From contig NZ_LZNS01000001.1 of the NCBI RefSeq assembly GCF_001984575.1, positions 4,612,049-4,676,048 of the forward strand: 64,000 nt of DNA, written 5' to 3'. Within the stretch, counting starts at the first letter, position 1. Every line of letters starts with the position of its first letter. Below, piece by piece: positions 16,032 through 24,063 of this stretch. The DNA comes from Streptomyces sp. MP131-18 (GTDB taxonomy: Bacteria; Actinomycetota; Actinomycetes; Streptomycetales; Streptomycetaceae). The notes under the pieces are model-generated. The model did not search any database, was not told the origin of the DNA, and worked only from the letters and a program-made list of their open reading frames with translations. A program made the position numbers and the translations under genes.

Positions 16032-17351
16032 ATGGACGTGAACGCGGCGGTCGCCGCAGTGGCAGCGATTGCCGGTCTGTGCACCGGCGTCATTGCCATG
16101 CTGGCATTCCGCCTCAGCGAGCGCGAACGTACGCGTCCCTCCGGCGCCCCGCAACCCGCGGAGGCCACTTTGCCGCCCGGGGTCGACACCGTGCTGTCGG
16201 TGCTGCGCTCCTCGGCCGTCGTGCTCGACGAGAGTGACGGCGTGGTGAAGGCCAGCTCCGCCGCCTACGCCCTCGGCCTCGTCCGCGGCGGGCGGCTGGC
16301 CGTCGAGCCGATGCTGAAGATGGCCCGCGACACCAGGCGCGACGGCGAGATCCGCGAGACGGAGATCGACCTGCCGCGCCGCGGACGCGGCCTCGGCCGC
16401 GCCGACGTGCTGGCGGTCTCGGCCCGCTCGGCGCCGCTGGGGTCCCGCCTGGTGCTGCTGCTGGTGGAGGACCTGACCGAGTCCCGCAGGATCGAGGCCG
16501 TCCGCCGCGACTTCGTGGCGAATGTCAGCCACGAGCTGAAGACGCCGGCCGGCGCCCTGTCGCTGCTTTCCGAGGCGGTGCTCGGCGCCGCCGACGATCC
16601 GGAGGCCGTCACCCGCTTCGCCGGCCGCATGCAGAACGAGGCCACCCGCCTCACCAACCTGATCCAGGAGCTGATAGACCTCTCCCGGGTACAGGACAAC
16701 GACATGCTCGCGGGCGCCGAGCTGGTGCGGGTCGACGAGCTGATCGCCGAGGCCCTGGACCGCTGCCGCCAGCAGGCCGGCAGCAAACACATCACCATCG
16801 CCTCCGGCGGCATCGACGACCTGTCGGTCTGGGGCAACAGGGCGCAGCTCGCCGCCGCGCTCGGCAACCTCGTGGAGAACGCGGTGAACTACAGCCCGCA
16901 CCACACCCGCGTCGCCATCGCGGGCACCCGCGTGCCCGCCCCCGGCGGCGATCTGGTGGAGATCGCCGTGACCGATCAGGGTGTCGGTATCCCCGAGACC
17001 GACAGGGAACGCGTCTTCGAACGGTTCTATCGCGTCGACCCCGCCCGCTCCCGCGCCACCGGCGGAACGGGCCTCGGTCTCGCGATCGTCAAACACGTGG
17101 CCGCCTCGCACGGCGGGGAGGTCCAGGTGTGGAGCGCTGAGGGACAGGGCTCCACGTTCACCCTGCGGCTGCCGGAACCCGGCAGTGCGCGGGAGCGCCA
17201 TCTGGCCGCGCGCAGGAAGCGCGACCGCCTCGGTGGCACCCTGCACGAACCGGCCGAGTTCCCCGACAGCGCCGATGCCGACGCCGAAGCAGGACCTGAG
17301 CCGCACCACCCCACCCGCACCAACGATCCCGCCCGGGAGGTCCTCCCGTGA
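16032..17351 (+). CDS. phoR: Phosphate sensor histidine kinase PhoR (SenX3-like)
   Basis: PhoR phosphorylates PhoP when phosphate is scarce. The 439-residue protein has one N-terminal transmembrane helix (about 5-27), a degenerate PAS region, the HisKA domain with His167 in FVANVSHELKTP, and an HATPase domain with GNLVENAVNYS and GGTGLGLAIVKHV. Its C-terminal tail is acidic and variable. A TAACCT hexamer ends 6 bases before the ATG and overlaps what could be a GAGG ribosome site too close to the start, so the transcript is probably leaderless. Its stop overlaps the phoP start by 4 bases. Confidence 0.94.
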   Translation: MDVNAAVAAVAAIAGLCTGVIAMLAFRLSERERTRPSGAPQPAEATLPPGVDTVLSVLRSSAVVLDESDGVVKASSAAYALGLVRGGRLAVEPMLKMARDTRRDGEIRETEIDLPRRGRGLGRADVLAVSARSAPLGSRLVLLLVEDLTESRRIEAVRRDFVANVSHELKTPAGALSLLSEAVLGAADDPEAVTRFAGRMQNEATRLTNLIQELIDLSRVQDNDMLAGAELVRVDELIAEALDRCRQQAGSKHITIASGGIDDLSVWGNRAQLAAALGNLVENAVNYSPHHTRVAIAGTRVPAPGGDLVEIAVTDQGVGIPETDRERVFERFYRVDPARSRATGGTGLGLAIVKHVAASHGGEVQVWSAEGQGSTFTLRLPEPGSARERHLAARRKRDRLGGTLHEPAEFPDSADADAEAGPEPHHPTRTNDPAREVLP

Positions 17352-18028
17352 CCCGAGTGCTCGTCGTCGAGGACGAGGAGTCGTTCAGCGACGCCCTGTC
17401 GTACATGCTCCGCAAGGAAGGCTTCGAGGTCGCCACCGCGGCCACGGGTCCGGACGGGCTGGACGAGTTCGAGCGCAACGGCGCCGACCTGGTCCTGCTC
17501 GATCTCATGCTGCCGGGGCTGCCCGGCACCGAGGTCTGCCGGCAGCTGCGAGGCCGCTCCAACGTCCCGGTCATCATGGTGACCGCCAAGGACAGTGAAA
17601 TCGACAAGGTCGTCGGCCTGGAAATAGGGGCCGACGACTATGTGACCAAGCCGTTCTCCTCGCGGGAGCTCGTGGCCCGCATCCGTGCGGTGCTGCGCCG
17701 CCGCGGGGAGTCGGAGGAAGAGACCCCGGCCGCCCTGGAGGCGGGGCCGGTCCGGATGGACGTGGACCGGCACGTGGTCACCGTCTCAGGACGCAAGGTC
17801 GACCTGCCGCTCAAGGAGTTCGACCTGCTCGCGATGCTGCTGCGGAACGCCGGCCGGGTGCTCACCCGCATGCAGCTGATCGACCGGGTCTGGGGCGCCG
17901 ACTACGTCGGCGACACCAAGACCCTGGACGTTCACGTGAAGCGGTTGCGCGCCAAGATCGAGCCGGACCCGGGCGCGCCGCGCTACCTGGTCACCGTGCG
18001 CGGTCTCGGCTACAAGTTCGAGCCGTAG
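17348..18028 (+). CDS. phoP: Phosphate response regulator PhoP
   Basis: An OmpR-family response regulator of 226 residues that activates phosphate-starvation genes and represses many antibiotic pathways in streptomycetes. The receiver domain has the acidic pocket EDEE near 8-11, phospho-acceptor Asp52 in LLDLMLPG and VTAKDSEID. The winged-helix domain ends with VRGLGYKFEP, the usual C-terminus. GTG at 17348 overlaps the phoR stop (GTGA), so the pair is one operon. A long hairpin follows at 18053. Confidence 0.95.
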   Translation: MTRVLVVEDEESFSDALSYMLRKEGFEVATAATGPDGLDEFERNGADLVLLDLMLPGLPGTEVCRQLRGRSNVPVIMVTAKDSEIDKVVGLEIGADDYVTKPFSSRELVARIRAVLRRRGESEEETPAALEAGPVRMDVDRHVVTVSGRKVDLPLKEFDLLAMLLRNAGRVLTRMQLIDRVWGADYVGDTKTLDVHVKRLRAKIEPDPGAPRYLVTVRGLGYKFEP

Positions 18029-18052
18029 GAGCCGCGGAGCCGAGCCGCGGAC

Positions 18053-18098
18053 GCGACGCGCGAGGGCCGGGGGCGTGCCCCCGGCCCTCGCGCGTCGC
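18053..18098. terminator. Long bidirectional hairpin terminator
   Basis: A perfect 22-bp stem starting GCGACGCGCGAGGGCC, with a 2-base loop, lies between the convergent phoP and lipoprotein genes. Confidence 0.8.
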
Positions 18099-18111
18099 GC
18101 GTGCGGCTGCG

Positions 18112-18885
18112 TCAGCCCTCGACGAGCCCGCCGCCGTCCGTTCCGTCCGTTCCGCCGCCGGCCGGGGCCTCCGGCGTCTCGCCGGTCGCGCCCCCGTCCG
18201 GGGTGTCGCCCGGCGTGTCGCCCGGGGTCTCCCCGGTGCCCCCGTCGGCGCCCTCGCCGCCGTCCGTACCGTCCCCGGGCTCCTCGCCGTCCTGGCCCGG
18301 CTCGCCCGGCTCGCCCTCCTGCCCCTCCTGGCCTTCTTCCGGGGCAGTGGGGTCCGCGGGCGCGGTGGGCGTCGGGCCCCAGTCGTCGTAGTGCGCCCAG
18401 TCCTCGGTGCCGCCGACGACGCGGGCCGACAGTGAGATCTCCCCGGTATCGCTCAGCACGAACACCAGCTGCTGGGCGTTCCCCAGTGCCACGTCGACCG
18501 CGGCCGGGTCGTCGATGTAGGCCGCCGGGTTGCCCTCGCCGCCGAGCGCGACGGAGCCGCGCGCGGGCACGACGATGCTGCTCTCGCCCTCGGCGGGGAT
18601 CAGCTCGACCGGCCGGTCGGCACCGGTCAGCACGACGGCGTCGAGGACCTGGTCCTCGGCGCCCCCGTTGAACAGCCGGGCGGAGATGCCGCCCGGCCCG
18701 TCGGCACCGTCGGGCAGCACGACGTTGACGTTCTGCACCTTGATGTCGTCGACCGTGGCGGACGCGTTGTCGGGCCTGTTCCGGTCGGTTTGGGCGTCGT
18801 TGCCGGCACCGCACGCCGTCGTCACGCCGGCGATCGAAAACGCGAAGAAGGCGGCGGCCACGCCGCGTCGAAGGCTGCTGCTCAC
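18112..18885 (-). CDS. Putative lipoprotein with acidic glycine-rich tail
   Basis: A 257-residue exported protein. The N-terminus has a basic start, a hydrophobic stretch and Cys25 in VTTAC, a weak but plausible lipobox. The middle (about 40-165) is a beta-rich domain resembling the DUF461/PCuAC-like lipoproteins encoded next to phoP in streptomycetes. The last 90 residues are almost only Gly, Glu, Asp, Pro and Thr, a surface spacer. The function is unknown; copper handling is possible for the fold, but I do not see the usual Met/His ligand set. It converges with phoP over a strong terminator. Confidence 0.75.
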   Translation of the reverse strand: MSSSLRRGVAAAFFAFSIAGVTTACGAGNDAQTDRNRPDNASATVDDIKVQNVNVVLPDGADGPGGISARLFNGGAEDQVLDAVVLTGADRPVELIPAEGESSIVVPARGSVALGGEGNPAAYIDDPAAVDVALGNAQQLVFVLSDTGEISLSARVVGGTEDWAHYDDWGPTPTAPADPTAPEEGQEGQEGEPGEPGQDGEEPGDGTDGGEGADGGTGETPGDTPGDTPDGGATGETPEAPAGGGTDGTDGGGLVEG

Positions 18886-19255
18886 GGCGGCGGCATCTCC
18901 TCGGACAGTCCTGTTGATCTATCGGGCCTCAGGGTACAGAAGGCCCTTCCGGCGCGTTCCGCCGGGCCCGGGTCCGCGGCCCGGTGGGGTGAATTGGCGA
19001 TCAAGGGACTTTCCGCTGATCCATTTTCCCGGGGTCGGACGGGTGCCCGGACGGCTTTCTTGCAATCATGACAAAACGGACAGCTTTCTGTGGTCAACGG
19101 AACTTTCTTGCCCTCTTCCGGGCGTAGATCCATGAACTGCCCCGCCCGCCAAACCGCGCCCCCACCTGCGGATACCTGCCGCCACGGCCCTCTCGAAGCA
19201 CGTCACCGGCGCCCTTGTCAACCCCCGAGAGGTGTCCTGACCTGCGGAAACGTCA

Positions 19256-19284
19256 TTCAAAGGGCCGTCTTCACGTGTTAGCAT
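19256..19284 (+). promoter_or_regulatory. Predicted carD promoter
   Basis: TTCAAA at 19256-19261 and TAGCAT at 19279-19284, separated by 17 bases, fit a housekeeping -35/-10 pair. The start of transcription would be near 19291, about 22 bases before the carD ATG. Confidence 0.4.
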
Positions 19285-19312
19285 GGAGAGCCACGGAAGG
19301 GGTACCTGTCAC

Positions 19313-19795
19313 ATGACGTTCAAGGTTGGCGACACCGTGGTCTATCCCCATCACGGGGCCGCGCTGATCGAGGCCATCGAAACTCGCCAGATTAAAGGCG
19401 TGGACAAGACCTACTTGGTACTGAAGGTTGCCCAGGGCGACCTCGAAGTGCGTGTGCCGGCAGAAAATGCCGAGCTGGTCGGCGTGCGCGATGTGGTCGG
19501 GCAGGACGGACTGGACCGGGTCTTCGAGGTGCTGCGCGCCCCGTATGCCGAGGAGCCGACCAACTGGTCCCGCCGTTACAAGGCAAACCTGGAGAAGCTG
19601 GCGTCCGGCGACGTCATCAAGGTCGCCGAAGTGGTCCGCGACCTGTGGCGCCGTGAGCGCGAGCGCGGGCTGTCCGCAGGTGAGAAGCGCATGCTCGCGA
19701 AGGCGCGGCAGATTCTCGTCAGCGAGCTGGCTCTCGCCGAGGCGACCAATGAAGACAAGGCCGAATCGCTGCTGGACGAGGTTCTCGCCTCCTGA
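19313..19795 (+). CDS. carD: CarD family transcriptional regulator
   Basis: CarD binds RNA polymerase beta subunit and the upstream edge of the transcription bubble and stabilises open complexes, mainly at rRNA and growth genes. The 160-residue protein has the N-terminal RNA-polymerase-interacting Tudor-like domain (TFKVGDTVVYPHHGAALIE) and the basic helical DNA-binding domain with the conserved Trp in DLWRRERERGLSAGEKRML. An earlier in-frame ATG at 19283 lies inside the predicted -10, so 19313 is preferred. A 460-base gene-free stretch follows. Confidence 0.93.
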   Translation: MTFKVGDTVVYPHHGAALIEAIETRQIKGVDKTYLVLKVAQGDLEVRVPAENAELVGVRDVVGQDGLDRVFEVLRAPYAEEPTNWSRRYKANLEKLASGDVIKVAEVVRDLWRRERERGLSAGEKRMLAKARQILVSELALAEATNEDKAESLLDEVLAS

Positions 19796-20255
19796 CCTGC
19801 CGCCCGGGCAGCAGGCCGGATGGATTGCGGACGGAGCTGATCCTCGCCGTTTTTGATCAGCCATGGCTTTGATTACCGTGGGCATTTGATCATTACTGCG
19901 ATGATTGGTCGTTGGTCGATCTGCCGTTGATCGATCTGCGCTATCGGTCTCTGCTGACACCGTGCTGACCCCGGTCGGTCATTGGTCGGTCATTACCGGC
20001 GAGGGCGGCCACTCACTCTCGAACACTGAACCCACCAGCGTGCGACAGCGTGCCGCAGCGCCCGGAGGCATTCCCCGATGCCGTACGGGCGCTGCTGTCT
20101 GTACGGATCACGGAACACGGATCATTTCCGGAAAGTGTGCCGGGACCGTGAAGCTCGCTCGATCGGCCTGTCACGGAAGGGTCCGATCGTGTGGGCCCGG
20201 CACGCTCAGGCCATACCCAACACCACCCTGCAAACAAACCTGCACCCGCCACCAA
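19796..20255. other. 460-base gene-free region with TTGATC and GGTC repeats
   Basis: No gene is supported here. Between about 19849 and 19997 the sequence is lower in GC and full of short direct repeats: TTGATCA at 19854 and 19886, TCGATCTGC twice near 19916-19940, and GTCGGTCATTGGTCGGTCATT at the end. It looks like a regulatory or recently expanded repeat region ahead of ispD; I cannot name a binding protein. Confidence 0.5.
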
Positions 20256-21008
20256 ATGACAGACACCACACTCGAGCCCCCTACGCGGCTCCCCAGAACC
20301 GCGGCCGTCATCCCGGCCGCCGGCTCCGGCGTCCGGCTCGGCCCCGGCGCGCCCAAGGCACTGCGCCCGCTGGGCGGTACGCCGATGCTCGTCCACGCCG
20401 TGCGGGCCATGGCCCGCGCCAGAGCCGTCGCCCTGGTCGTCGTCGTGGCCCCGCCCGCGGAGGCGGCGGCCGTCCGTTCGCTCCTCGACGAGCACCCGCC
20501 GCCGCCCGCGGTGGAGCAGGTCGTGGTACCGGGCGGCGCGACGCGTCAGGAGTCCGTCCGCCTCGGCCTCGCCGTCCTGCCACGCGACATCGAGATCGTC
20601 CTCGTCCACGACGCGGCCCGCCCACTGGTCCCGGTCGACACCGTCGACGCGGTGGTCGCCGCGGTCCGGGCGGGCGCGCCCGCCGTGGTGCCCGCCCTGC
20701 CGGTGACCGACACCGTCAAACAGGTCGCCGCCGGCGGCGGGGCGGCGGAGCCGGTCGTGGCCACCCCTGACCGTTCGCTGCTGCGCGCGGTCCAGACGCC
20801 GCAGGGTTTCGACCGGAACACCCTGGTCGAGGCCCACGACAAGCTTGCCGCCGATGCCGCGACCGACGACGCCGGCCTGGTGGAACGGCTCGGCGTGCCC
20901 GTGGTCCTGGTGCCGGGGCACGAGGAGGCGTTCAAGATCACCCGCCCGCTCGACCTGGTTCTCGCCGAGGCCGTGCTCGCCCGCAGGAGGCTGAAGGATG
21001 GCTTCTGA
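20256..21008 (+). CDS. ispD: 2-C-methyl-D-erythritol 4-phosphate cytidylyltransferase
   Basis: IspD makes CDP-methylerythritol from CTP and MEP in the non-mevalonate isoprenoid pathway. The 250-residue protein has the nucleotide-binding AAGSGVRLGPGAPKAL near residues 21-36, VHDAARPLV in the middle and TPDRSLLRAVQTPQGF. The frame is open upstream to 19905 through repeat-rich sequence, but family similarity starts just after the ATG at 20256. No good ribosome site is visible before this ATG. The 3' end overlaps ispF by 11 bases, so they form an operon. Confidence 0.93.
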   Translation: MTDTTLEPPTRLPRTAAVIPAAGSGVRLGPGAPKALRPLGGTPMLVHAVRAMARARAVALVVVVAPPAEAAAVRSLLDEHPPPPAVEQVVVPGGATRQESVRLGLAVLPRDIEIVLVHDAARPLVPVDTVDAVVAAVRAGAPAVVPALPVTDTVKQVAAGGGAAEPVVATPDRSLLRAVQTPQGFDRNTLVEAHDKLAADAATDDAGLVERLGVPVVLVPGHEEAFKITRPLDLVLAEAVLARRRLKDGF

Positions 21009-21549
21009 CCCCACGATCGACCCCACGGAAGCCACGGACCCCGCCGCCGCGGCGCTGCCGCGCGTCGGCATCGGAACCGACGTCCACGCCTTCGAACGGG
21101 GCCGTGCCCTGTGGTGCGCGGGCCTGCACTGGCCGGACGCCGCGTTCGGCCTCGCGGGCCACTCGGACGGCGATGTCGCGGCGCATGCGGCCTGTGACGC
21201 GCTGTTCTCGGCCTCGGGCACCGGCGACCTCGGCGAGCACTTCGGCACCGACCGCCCGGAGTGGTCCGGTGCCTCCGGGGTCGCGCTGCTCGCCGAGGCC
21301 GCCAGAATCGTGCGCGCCGCGGGCTTCGGCATCGGCAATGTGGCGATCCAGGTCATCGGCGTCCGGCCGCGGATCGGCAGCCGCCGCGCCGAGGCCCAGC
21401 GCGTGCTGTCCGCCGCGCTCGGCGCGCACGTCTCCGTCTCCGGGACCACGACGGACGGCCTCGGCCTGACCGGCCGCGGCGAGGGACTGGCCGCGGTGGC
21501 GACCGCGGTGGTGCTGCCCCGTCCGGGAAACGCGGGCCATGGTCCGTGA
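20998..21549 (+). CDS. ispF: 2-C-methyl-D-erythritol 2,4-cyclodiphosphate synthase
   Basis: IspF cyclises CDP-ME 2-phosphate, two steps after IspD in the same pathway. The 183-residue protein has GIGTDVHAFERG with the zinc ligands Asp28 and His30, HSDGDVAAHAACDAL with the third ligand, and the C-terminal TTTDGLGLTGRGEGLAA. The N-terminus is about 20 residues longer than in E. coli. It overlaps ispD, indicating translational coupling; in some bacteria the two are fused. Confidence 0.94.
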   Translation: MASDPTIDPTEATDPAAAALPRVGIGTDVHAFERGRALWCAGLHWPDAAFGLAGHSDGDVAAHAACDALFSASGTGDLGEHFGTDRPEWSGASGVALLAEAARIVRAAGFGIGNVAIQVIGVRPRIGSRRAEAQRVLSAALGAHVSVSGTTTDGLGLTGRGEGLAAVATAVVLPRPGNAGHGP

Positions 21550-21621
21550 CGGCCGGCGGGCGGCCTTTCGCCCCTGTGCCGACCGGCGCGGGGGACCCAC
21601 CTCGCCGACTATTCTTGACGC

Positions 21622-23019
21622 GTGACCCTTCGCCTGTATGACACCAGCGCCCGGAAGATCCGTGACTTCAACCCGCTTGTGCCGGGCTGCGTCTCGATCT
21701 ACCTCTGTGGCGCCACCGTCCAGGCGGCCCCCCACATCGGGCACATCCGTTCCGGCGTCGACTTCGACATCATGCGGCGCTGGTTCGCCTACCGCGGCTA
21801 CGACGTGGTCTTCGTGCGGAACGTCACGGACATCGACGACAAGATCATCGCCAAGAGTGCGGCCCAGGGCCGCCCCTGGTGGTCGATCGGCTACGAGAAC
21901 GAGCTGGCGTTCGACGACGCCTACGACGCGCTCGGTTGCCTCCCGCCCACCTACCAGCCGCGGGCGACCGGTCACGTGCCGGAGATGATCGAGATGATGC
22001 GCACCCTGATCGACCGCGGTCACGCCTATCCGGCCGACGGCAATGTCTACTTCGACGTGCGCAGCTTCCCCGGCTATCTGTCGCTGTCCAACCAGGACCT
22101 CGGACATCTGCTCCAGCCCTCGGGCGAGGGCGAGACCGGCAAGCGCGACCCCAGGGACTTCGCCCTGTGGAAGGCCGCCAAGCCGGGCGAGCCGAGTTGG
22201 GAGACGCCCTGGGGCCGCGGCCGGCCGGGCTGGCATCTGGAGTGCTCGGCGATGGTCCGCAAGTACCTCGGCCAGGCGTTCGACATCCACGGCGGCGGCA
22301 TCGACCTGATCTTCCCGCACCACGAGAACGAGCTGGCCCAGTCGTGTGCCGCGGGCGACGCGTTCGCGCGCTACTGGGTGCACAACGCGTGGGTCACCAT
22401 GAGCGGCGAGAAGATGAGCAAGTCCCTGGGGAACTCGGTGCTCGTCAGCGAGATGGTCAAGCGCTGGCGGCCCGTCGTGCTGCGCTACTACCTCGGCACC
22501 CCGCACTACCGCTCGACCATCGAGTACAGCCAGGAGGCCCTGGCCGAGGCGGAGTCGGCGTTCGGCCGCATCGAGGGTTTCCTCCACCGCGCCGCCGAGC
22601 AGACCGGCGAGGTGGCCCCGGCCGCCGCCGTGCCCGAGGACTTCGCCGCCGCCATGGACGAGGACCTGGGCGTTCCCCAGGCACTCGCCGCCGTCCACAC
22701 CACGGTCAGGCAGGGCAACGCCGCGCTGGCCGAGGGCGACAAGGAGTCCGTCGTCGCCCTCGTCGCCCAGGTGCGCGCCATGCTCGCCGTGCTCGGGCTC
22801 GACCCGCTGGCCGCCCCCTGGGCGGACGCGGACGCGGGCGCGCGCGGCGAGGAGCTGACCGGCGTCGTGGACACGCTCGTGCGGCTGGTCCTGACGCAGC
22901 GGCAGGCCGCGCGGGAACGCAAGGACTACGGCACCGCGGACGCCATCAGGGACGAACTCCAGTCGGCCGGCCTGGTGATCGAGGACACGCCCAACGGGCC
23001 CCGTTGGGAACTGAGCTGA
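21622..23019 (+). CDS. cysS: Cysteinyl-tRNA synthetase
   Basis: Charges tRNA-Cys. The 465-residue class I synthetase has HIGH at residues 38-41, KMSKS at 264-268 and zinc ligands in YLCGATV (Cys29), HLECSAM and HHENE. Length is normal. The GTG at 21622 is preceded six bases earlier by TATTCT, the best -10-like hexamer in the area, and lacks a ribosome site, so its message may be leaderless. The mycothiol ligase MshC is a paralogue of CysS, but the intact anticodon-binding C-terminal domain here marks the synthetase. Confidence 0.93.
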   Translation: MTLRLYDTSARKIRDFNPLVPGCVSIYLCGATVQAAPHIGHIRSGVDFDIMRRWFAYRGYDVVFVRNVTDIDDKIIAKSAAQGRPWWSIGYENELAFDDAYDALGCLPPTYQPRATGHVPEMIEMMRTLIDRGHAYPADGNVYFDVRSFPGYLSLSNQDLGHLLQPSGEGETGKRDPRDFALWKAAKPGEPSWETPWGRGRPGWHLECSAMVRKYLGQAFDIHGGGIDLIFPHHENELAQSCAAGDAFARYWVHNAWVTMSGEKMSKSLGNSVLVSEMVKRWRPVVLRYYLGTPHYRSTIEYSQEALAEAESAFGRIEGFLHRAAEQTGEVAPAAAVPEDFAAAMDEDLGVPQALAAVHTTVRQGNAALAEGDKESVVALVAQVRAMLAVLGLDPLAAPWADADAGARGEELTGVVDTLVRLVLTQRQAARERKDYGTADAIRDELQSAGLVIEDTPNGPRWELS

Positions 23020-23053
23020 CCAGCTGACGAGCTGAGAAGGAACCGGTGGCACC

Positions 23054-23995
23054 ATGCCAGGCAACAGCGAGCGGCCGAACCGCCGCACCAGCCAGAAGAA
23101 GGGCCCGCAGATCGGCAGCGGCGGCCAGCGCCGCCGCGGTCTGAAGGGCAAGGGGCCCACCCCCCCCGCCGAGATGCGCAAGGGGCACGCCAAGCAGCGC
23201 GCGGCGCAGGCCAAGACGCGCCGGCAGGCCGCGGCGCGGCGCGGCGGCCGGTCCCCCGCCGAGCTCGTCGTCGGCCGCAACCCGGTGGTCGAGGCGCTGC
23301 GCGGCGGCGTGCCCGCGGGGACGCTGTACGTCCAGCAGTTCCTGGACAGCGACGACCGCGTCACCGACGCCGTCAAGCTGGCGATGGAACGTGGCGACGT
23401 GCACCTGCTCGAAGCGCCGCGGGCCGAGCTGGACCGGATCACCGGCGGGCTGAACCACCAGGGCCTGGTCCTCCAGGTCCCGCCCTACGAGTACGCCCAC
23501 CCAGACGACCTGGTCGACGCGGCCTTCGACGCCGACGAGGACCCGCTGATCGTGGCCCTCGACGGCGTCACCGACCCGCGCAACCTCGGGGCGGTGGTCC
23601 GGTCCGTGGCCGCGTTCGGCGGGCACGGCGTCGTCGTGCCGGAGCGGCGCGCGGCCGGCATGACCGCGGGCGCGTGGAAGACCTCCGCCGGTACGGCGGC
23701 GCGCACACCGGTCGCCCGCGCCACCAATCTGACCCGCGCGCTCCAGGCGTACCAGAAGACCGGTCTCACGGTCGTCGGCCTCGCGGCCGACGGCGAGGCG
23801 GACCTCGGGGACGTGGCGGCGCTCGGCGGCCCCGTGGTGATCGTGGTGGGCAGCGAGGGCCGGGGCCTGTCCCGGCTGGTCGGCGAGACCTGCGACGTCC
23901 GCGTGCGGATTCCGATGCCGGGCGGCGCCGAGAGCCTGAACGCGGGCGTGGCGGCCGGCATCGTTCTGTACGAGGCGTCAAGGGGCCGCCGCTGA
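23054..23995 (+). CDS. rlmB: 23S rRNA (guanosine-2251-2'-O)-methyltransferase
   Basis: A SpoU-family methyltransferase of 313 residues. The first 70 residues are highly basic and probably bind rRNA. They are followed by the substrate-binding domain (VGRNPVVEALRGG) and the knotted SAM domain with DPRNLGAVVRSVAAFG, VVGSEGRGLSRL and IPMPGGAESLNAGVAA. It lies 34 bases after cysS with GAAGGA as ribosome site, the arrangement also seen in other actinobacteria, so they are probably one operon. Confidence 0.9.
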   Translation: MPGNSERPNRRTSQKKGPQIGSGGQRRRGLKGKGPTPPAEMRKGHAKQRAAQAKTRRQAAARRGGRSPAELVVGRNPVVEALRGGVPAGTLYVQQFLDSDDRVTDAVKLAMERGDVHLLEAPRAELDRITGGLNHQGLVLQVPPYEYAHPDDLVDAAFDADEDPLIVALDGVTDPRNLGAVVRSVAAFGGHGVVVPERRAAGMTAGAWKTSAGTAARTPVARATNLTRALQAYQKTGLTVVGLAADGEADLGDVAALGGPVVIVVGSEGRGLSRLVGETCDVRVRIPMPGGAESLNAGVAAGIVLYEASRGRR

Positions 23996-24063
23996 CCGGC
24001 CCTTGACGGGTCGCGGACAGACTTCGGTCAAGGCAGTGTCCAAAGGCTGTGTCACTCGGTTAG

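Noticed and set aside
21622..23019. mshC (mycothiol ligase) instead of cysS.
   Set aside because: MshC lacks the C-terminal tRNA-binding domain; this protein is full length with KMSKS followed by a complete helical C-terminus.
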